Translations under genes and position numbers: made by a program
Assembly: GCA_011525445.1 (NCBI GenBank)
Contig: WTGE01000123.1
Location: 1 to 5,973, forward strand
Direction: 5' to 3'
Source: Synechococcus sp. CO36386bin_37
GTDB lineage: Bacteria > Cyanobacteriota > Cyanobacteriia > PCC-6307 > Cyanobiaceae
DNA length: 5,973 bases
Part shown: positions 4,775 to 5,973 of the stretch, in pieces
How the letters are laid out: each line of letters opens with the position of its first letter
Numbering within the stretch: the stretch's first letter is position 1
Notes under the pieces: model-generated
Told to the model about the DNA's origin: nothing
What the model saw: the letters and a program-made list of their open reading frames with translations, nothing else
Database searches by the model: none

Positions 4775-5963
4775 TCCGTCATCCCCAGGGATGTTGTCCA
4801 CCGCAGGGTTTTACCGGCGGTGGTTGGGCCCGCAGCTCGCCAGGGATGACGGGTTGGATGCGGAACAACTCAGTCAGGCCGCTTTACGGGCTCTGGCAGA
4901 GGCGAGCCTGCGTCGCCGATGGCCAGGGATCTCTTCCGTGTTGGATGGGATGGCGACAGAACTGCAGCGTCGGGATCTGCGCCTGGAGCAGGTTTTGTTC
5001 GGCTGTCGTTTCAGCAATCCGGTCGGCCTGGCGGCAGGGTTTGACAAAAACGGCGTGGCCGCTGGGGTGTGGGATTGCTTCGGGTTCGGATTTGCAGAAG
5101 TGGGAACGGTGACGTGGCACGGTCAACCAGGGAACCCCAGGCCGCGCCTGTTTCGGCTTGCGGCGGAACGGGCTGCGCTCAACAGGATGGGATTCAATAA
5201 TCTTGGTGCTGAGGCGATGCAACGCACCCTGGAGCGCCAGGCCTTACCGGCGCCAGGCCAGCGACCTGCTGTGCTCGGGATCAATTTCGGCAAGTCGAAA
5301 GTGACTCCCCTGGAGCAGGCTGCGGATGATTACGCCGCTTCTCTGGACTGTTTGGCTCCTTTGGCGGATTACGCCGTGATCAATGTGAGCTCCCCCAATA
5401 CCCCTGGCTTGAGAGATCTTCAGGATGCAACGCAATTGCGTCGCCTGGTCGAGCGCTTGCGCCGACTTCCGGCCTGTCCTCCCCTCCTGGTGAAGATTGC
5501 TCCTGATCTCGAAGACGATGCCATTGATGGCATCGCCCGGCTTGCCTATGAGGAGGGCCTGGCGGGTGTCATCGCTGTGAACACCAGTCTTGACCGTCTG
5601 GGCCTGGGACGACGATTGATCGCGCAGACCGGTCGCACGCTTGCTGAAGAGCCTGGAGGCCTGAGTGGCGATCCGTTGCGCCACCGCGCTGTGGAGGTGA
5701 TTCGCAGGCTGCGTGCCAGCGCCGGTCCGGCTTTGCCGCTGATTGGGGTGGGAGGGATCTCATCCGCGGAAGCGGCCTGGGAACGGATTGCAGCTGGTGC
5801 GTCTCTGGTGCAGATTTACACCGGTGGGATATTTGAAGGCCCAGATCTGGTGCCACGGCTTCAGCAGGCATTGGGCCAGCAGCTGGACATGCATGGATTT
5901 CTCCATTTCAATGAAGCGATTAGAAGCGGCGCACCCTGGAAGTCCTGGCGACCCTTGCCGTAA
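4767..5963 (+). CDS. pyrD: Dihydroorotate dehydrogenase (quinone), class 2
   Basis: PyrD oxidises dihydroorotate to orotate in pyrimidine biosynthesis, using FMN and passing electrons to quinone at the membrane. The product is 398 residues, within or slightly above the class 2 range. The N-terminal segment [20 protein letters not shown] (about 15-34) matches the class 2 membrane-associating extension. Then come [13 protein letters not shown] (Lys94, FMN and substrate region), [12 protein letters not shown] (139-150), GINFGKSK (171-178) and [16 protein letters not shown], where Ser209 is the expected catalytic base (serine rather than class 1 cysteine). LLVKIAPDL (240-248), GGLSG (297-301), LIGVGGI (325-331) and [12 protein letters not shown] (348-359) complete the FMN barrel. 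The usual NTT-type segment reads VNTSLDR (271-277), a mild variant. The start is fixed by AGGAG at 4757-4761. It is probably cotranscribed with rnhA. Only 10 bases follow the TAA, so no terminator is visible. Confidence 0.97.
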   Translation: MADPSSPGMLSTAGFYRRWLGPQLARDDGLDAEQLSQAALRALAEASLRRRWPGISSVLDGMATELQRRDLRLEQVLFGCRFSNPVGLAAGFDKNGVAAGVWDCFGFGFAEVGTVTWHGQPGNPRPRLFRLAAERAALNRMGFNNLGAEAMQRTLERQALPAPGQRPAVLGINFGKSKVTPLEQAADDYAASLDCLAPLADYAVINVSSPNTPGLRDLQDATQLRRLVERLRRLPACPPLLVKIAPDLEDDAIDGIARLAYEEGLAGVIAVNTSLDRLGLGRRLIAQTGRTLAEEPGGLSGDPLRHRAVEVIRRLRASAGPALPLIGVGGISSAEAAWERIAAGASLVQIYTGGIFEGPDLVPRLQQALGQQLDMHGFLHFNEAIRSGAPWKSWRPLP

Positions 5964-5973
5964 ACTGTCTTAG

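Overview
The window looks like a core-chromosome segment of a marine picocyanobacterium, of the Synechococcus/Cyanobium/Prochlorococcus group. Three things point there: the gene order nusG-rplK-rplA-rplJ-rplL followed by a cyanobacterial DUF3747-type gene, rnhA and pyrD; the protein sequences themselves (for example a 254-residue RNase HI with a long C-terminal extension, and a DUF3747-like secreted protein); and ribosomal-protein genes that mostly lack Shine-Dalgarno sequences. The moderate to high GC content favours Synechococcus over high-light Prochlorococcus. The taxonomy comes from recognition, not from a database search.

Layout. Positions 1-471 hold the 3' part of nusG. Positions 580-1005 are rplK (L11), 1082-1789 rplA (L1), 2127-2654 rplJ (L10) and 2704-3090 rplL (L7/L12), all on the plus strand. 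Two tandem intrinsic terminators (3101-3127 and 3145-3171) close this transcription unit. A minus-strand gene for a predicted exported DUF3747 protein (3947 to 3249) converges on it. From a short divergent spacer of 62 bases, rnhA (4010-4774) runs on the plus strand and overlaps pyrD (4767-5963) by 8 bases.

How it works together. The first block makes a transcription factor (NusG) and the ribosomal stalk and L1 regions (L11, L1, L10, L7/L12). The 337-base gap before rplJ is not empty. It carries two hairpins just after rplA, an AT-rich promoter-like patch, an RNA element matching the conserved core of the L10 leader (AGACAGCAGG at 1954-1963 and CCTGCCGAGG at 2009-2018, joined by a UUCG-capped hairpin), and a second long-range inverted repeat just before the rplJ start. 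This fits autogenous control of rplJL by the L10-L12 complex. The nusG-rplK and rplK-rplA spacers also contain clear hairpins. rnhA and pyrD form a small, probably translationally coupled pair with no functional link to the ribosomal block beyond general nucleic-acid and nucleotide metabolism.

No mobile element, CRISPR array, tRNA or rRNA was seen. The most interesting material is RNA structure in the rplJ leader, including a possible mutually exclusive pairing, the C-terminal domain of the RNase HI, and a near-perfect palindrome between the divergent DUF3747 and rnhA genes. I do not see a convincing wholly new system.
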